Source of the DNA: an uncultured Saprospiraceae bacterium
GTDB lineage: Bacteria; Bacteroidota; Bacteroidia; Chitinophagales; Saprospiraceae
Length of the DNA stretch: 56,319 bases
Direction: 5' to 3'
NCBI GenBank assembly: GCA_937974625.1
Contig: CALJVJ010000091.1
Location: 1 to 56,319 of the forward strand
Shown: piece after piece, positions 55,901-56,319 of the stretch
Layout of the letters: each line of letters starts with the position of its first letter
Position numbering within the stretch: position 1 is the stretch's first letter
Program-made: the position numbers and the translations under genes
Notes under the pieces: generated by a model
Database searches by the model: none
Told to the model about the DNA's origin: nothing
What the model saw: only the letters and a program-made list of their open reading frames with translations

Positions 55901-56319
55901 ATGAGACAATTAGTAAGAAGAAATCACGGCTTCCCAACTTTTGCAAAAGTAGTCAATGATATTTTTAATGAAGACTTCGTTAAAAATTTAGACGAAAATT
56001 TAAGTGTGTGGAACGGTAGCCAACCTGCTGTTAATGTAAAAGAAGACGCAGATGGATTTGCTTTAGCTTTAGCCGCACCAGGATATAGCAAAGAAGACAT
56101 TGAAATCAAAATTGATGATAACGTCTTAACCATTTCCTCTGAGAAGAAAGAAGAGGCTACAGAAAAAGAAGGTGAAAAATTCACTCGTAAAGAGTTCAAA
56201 TACGCTGCCTTCAAAAGGACTTTCACTTTACCAGATACGGTAGATGCAGCTAAAATTGCAGCAAATTACAAAAATGGCATTTTGAATATTAGCATTCCTA
56301 AAAAAGAGGAAGCTAAGCC
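55901..56319 (+). CDS. Small heat-shock protein Hsp20, cut by the window edge
   Basis: The first 139 codons of an alpha-crystallin-type chaperone. It begins MRQLVRRNHGFPTFAKVVND; the crystallin domain starts near residue 44 (PAVNVKEDADGFALALAAPGY) and reaches the typical FKRTFTLPDTVDAAKIAANY and NGILNISIPKKEE at the edge. Only a few C-terminal residues should be missing. It binds unfolding proteins under stress without ATP. A sigma-54-like site lies upstream, suggesting activation by an enhancer-binding regulator; no CIRCE element is seen. Confidence 0.93.
   Translation, partial: MRQLVRRNHGFPTFAKVVNDIFNEDFVKNLDENLSVWNGSQPAVNVKEDADGFALALAAPGYSKEDIEIKIDDNVLTISSEKKEEATEKEGEKFTRKEFKYAAFKRTFTLPDTVDAAKIAANYKNGILNISIPKKEEAK

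Noticed and set aside
55924-56226. 100-residue minus-strand ORF near the right edge
   Set aside because: Antisense shadow of the truncated hsp20 gene, whose plus-strand frame is a clear chaperone.

Overview
The window reads as a chromosomal segment of an AT-rich Bacteroidota, most likely a Saprospiria-type bacterium (Saprospiraceae or Lewinellaceae; this rank is an inference). The pointers are type IX secretion (T9SS) and gliding genes (PorV, PorU, PorP/SprF, GldJ, a PorE-like OmpA protein), several proteins with T9SS sorting tails, a FecR anti-sigma gene, a TTG-N20-TAnnTTTG promoter, and the Bacteroidota forms of PurF and DAHP synthase/chorismate mutase. There is no rRNA, CRISPR array, prophage or intact insertion sequence.

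Layout. 1-4.8 kb: orphan FecR, an STN-domain surface protein, a DUF2807 lipoprotein and an HNH-endonuclease remnant. 4.8-5.9 kb: tRNA-Leu, tRNA-Gly, ferredoxin and a micro-ORF. 5.9-13.6 kb: a giant 2262-residue secreted protein with an upstream region carrying twin stem-loops. 13.6-17.6 kb: PorE-like protein plus an SDR, convergent with a BioD-like/DRTGG protein. 18.3-25.3 kb: an eight-gene minus-strand aromatic amino acid operon (pheA, thioesterase-DUF952, OsmC, lipoprotein, DinB, aminotransferase, tyrA, aroF-chorismate mutase). 25.5-32.6 kb: MscS, RecX, a ThuA/sugar dehydrogenase/cytochrome c protein, an Lrp regulator and AhcY. 32.7-39.5 kb: TPR protein, DUF1573 lipoprotein, LamG/type-B-sorted protein, YbaB, an alkyltransferase-like protein and a secreted metalloprotease. 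39.6-42.9 kb: HemA and PurF, convergent on a shared terminator. 43.1-53.1 kb: the T9SS block porU-porV, porP/sprF, gldJ, murF. 53.1-56.3 kb: a Cys-rich unknown, LpxD, a DUF6503 protein and a truncated Hsp20 gene.

The strongest undescribed signal is the pheA leader. A 22-codon ORF with a Phe/Tyr codon run (FYFFYFF) starts at TTG, and its stop lies in an RNA that can fold either an antiterminator or a strong intrinsic terminator just before pheA. This is the arrangement of a ribosome-mediated attenuator sensing phenylalanine and tyrosine, the two products of the operon. Other points are two adjacent stem-loops with different stems but the same loop motif upstream of the giant gene, a sigma-54-like promoter before hsp20, a FecR/STN pair without sigma factor or TonB receptor, and a thioesterase-DUF952 fusion.

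The window links secretion machinery to cargo: PorV/PorU, PorP, GldJ and the PorE-like protein would export and anchor the giant protein, the LamG protein and the metalloprotease encoded here.
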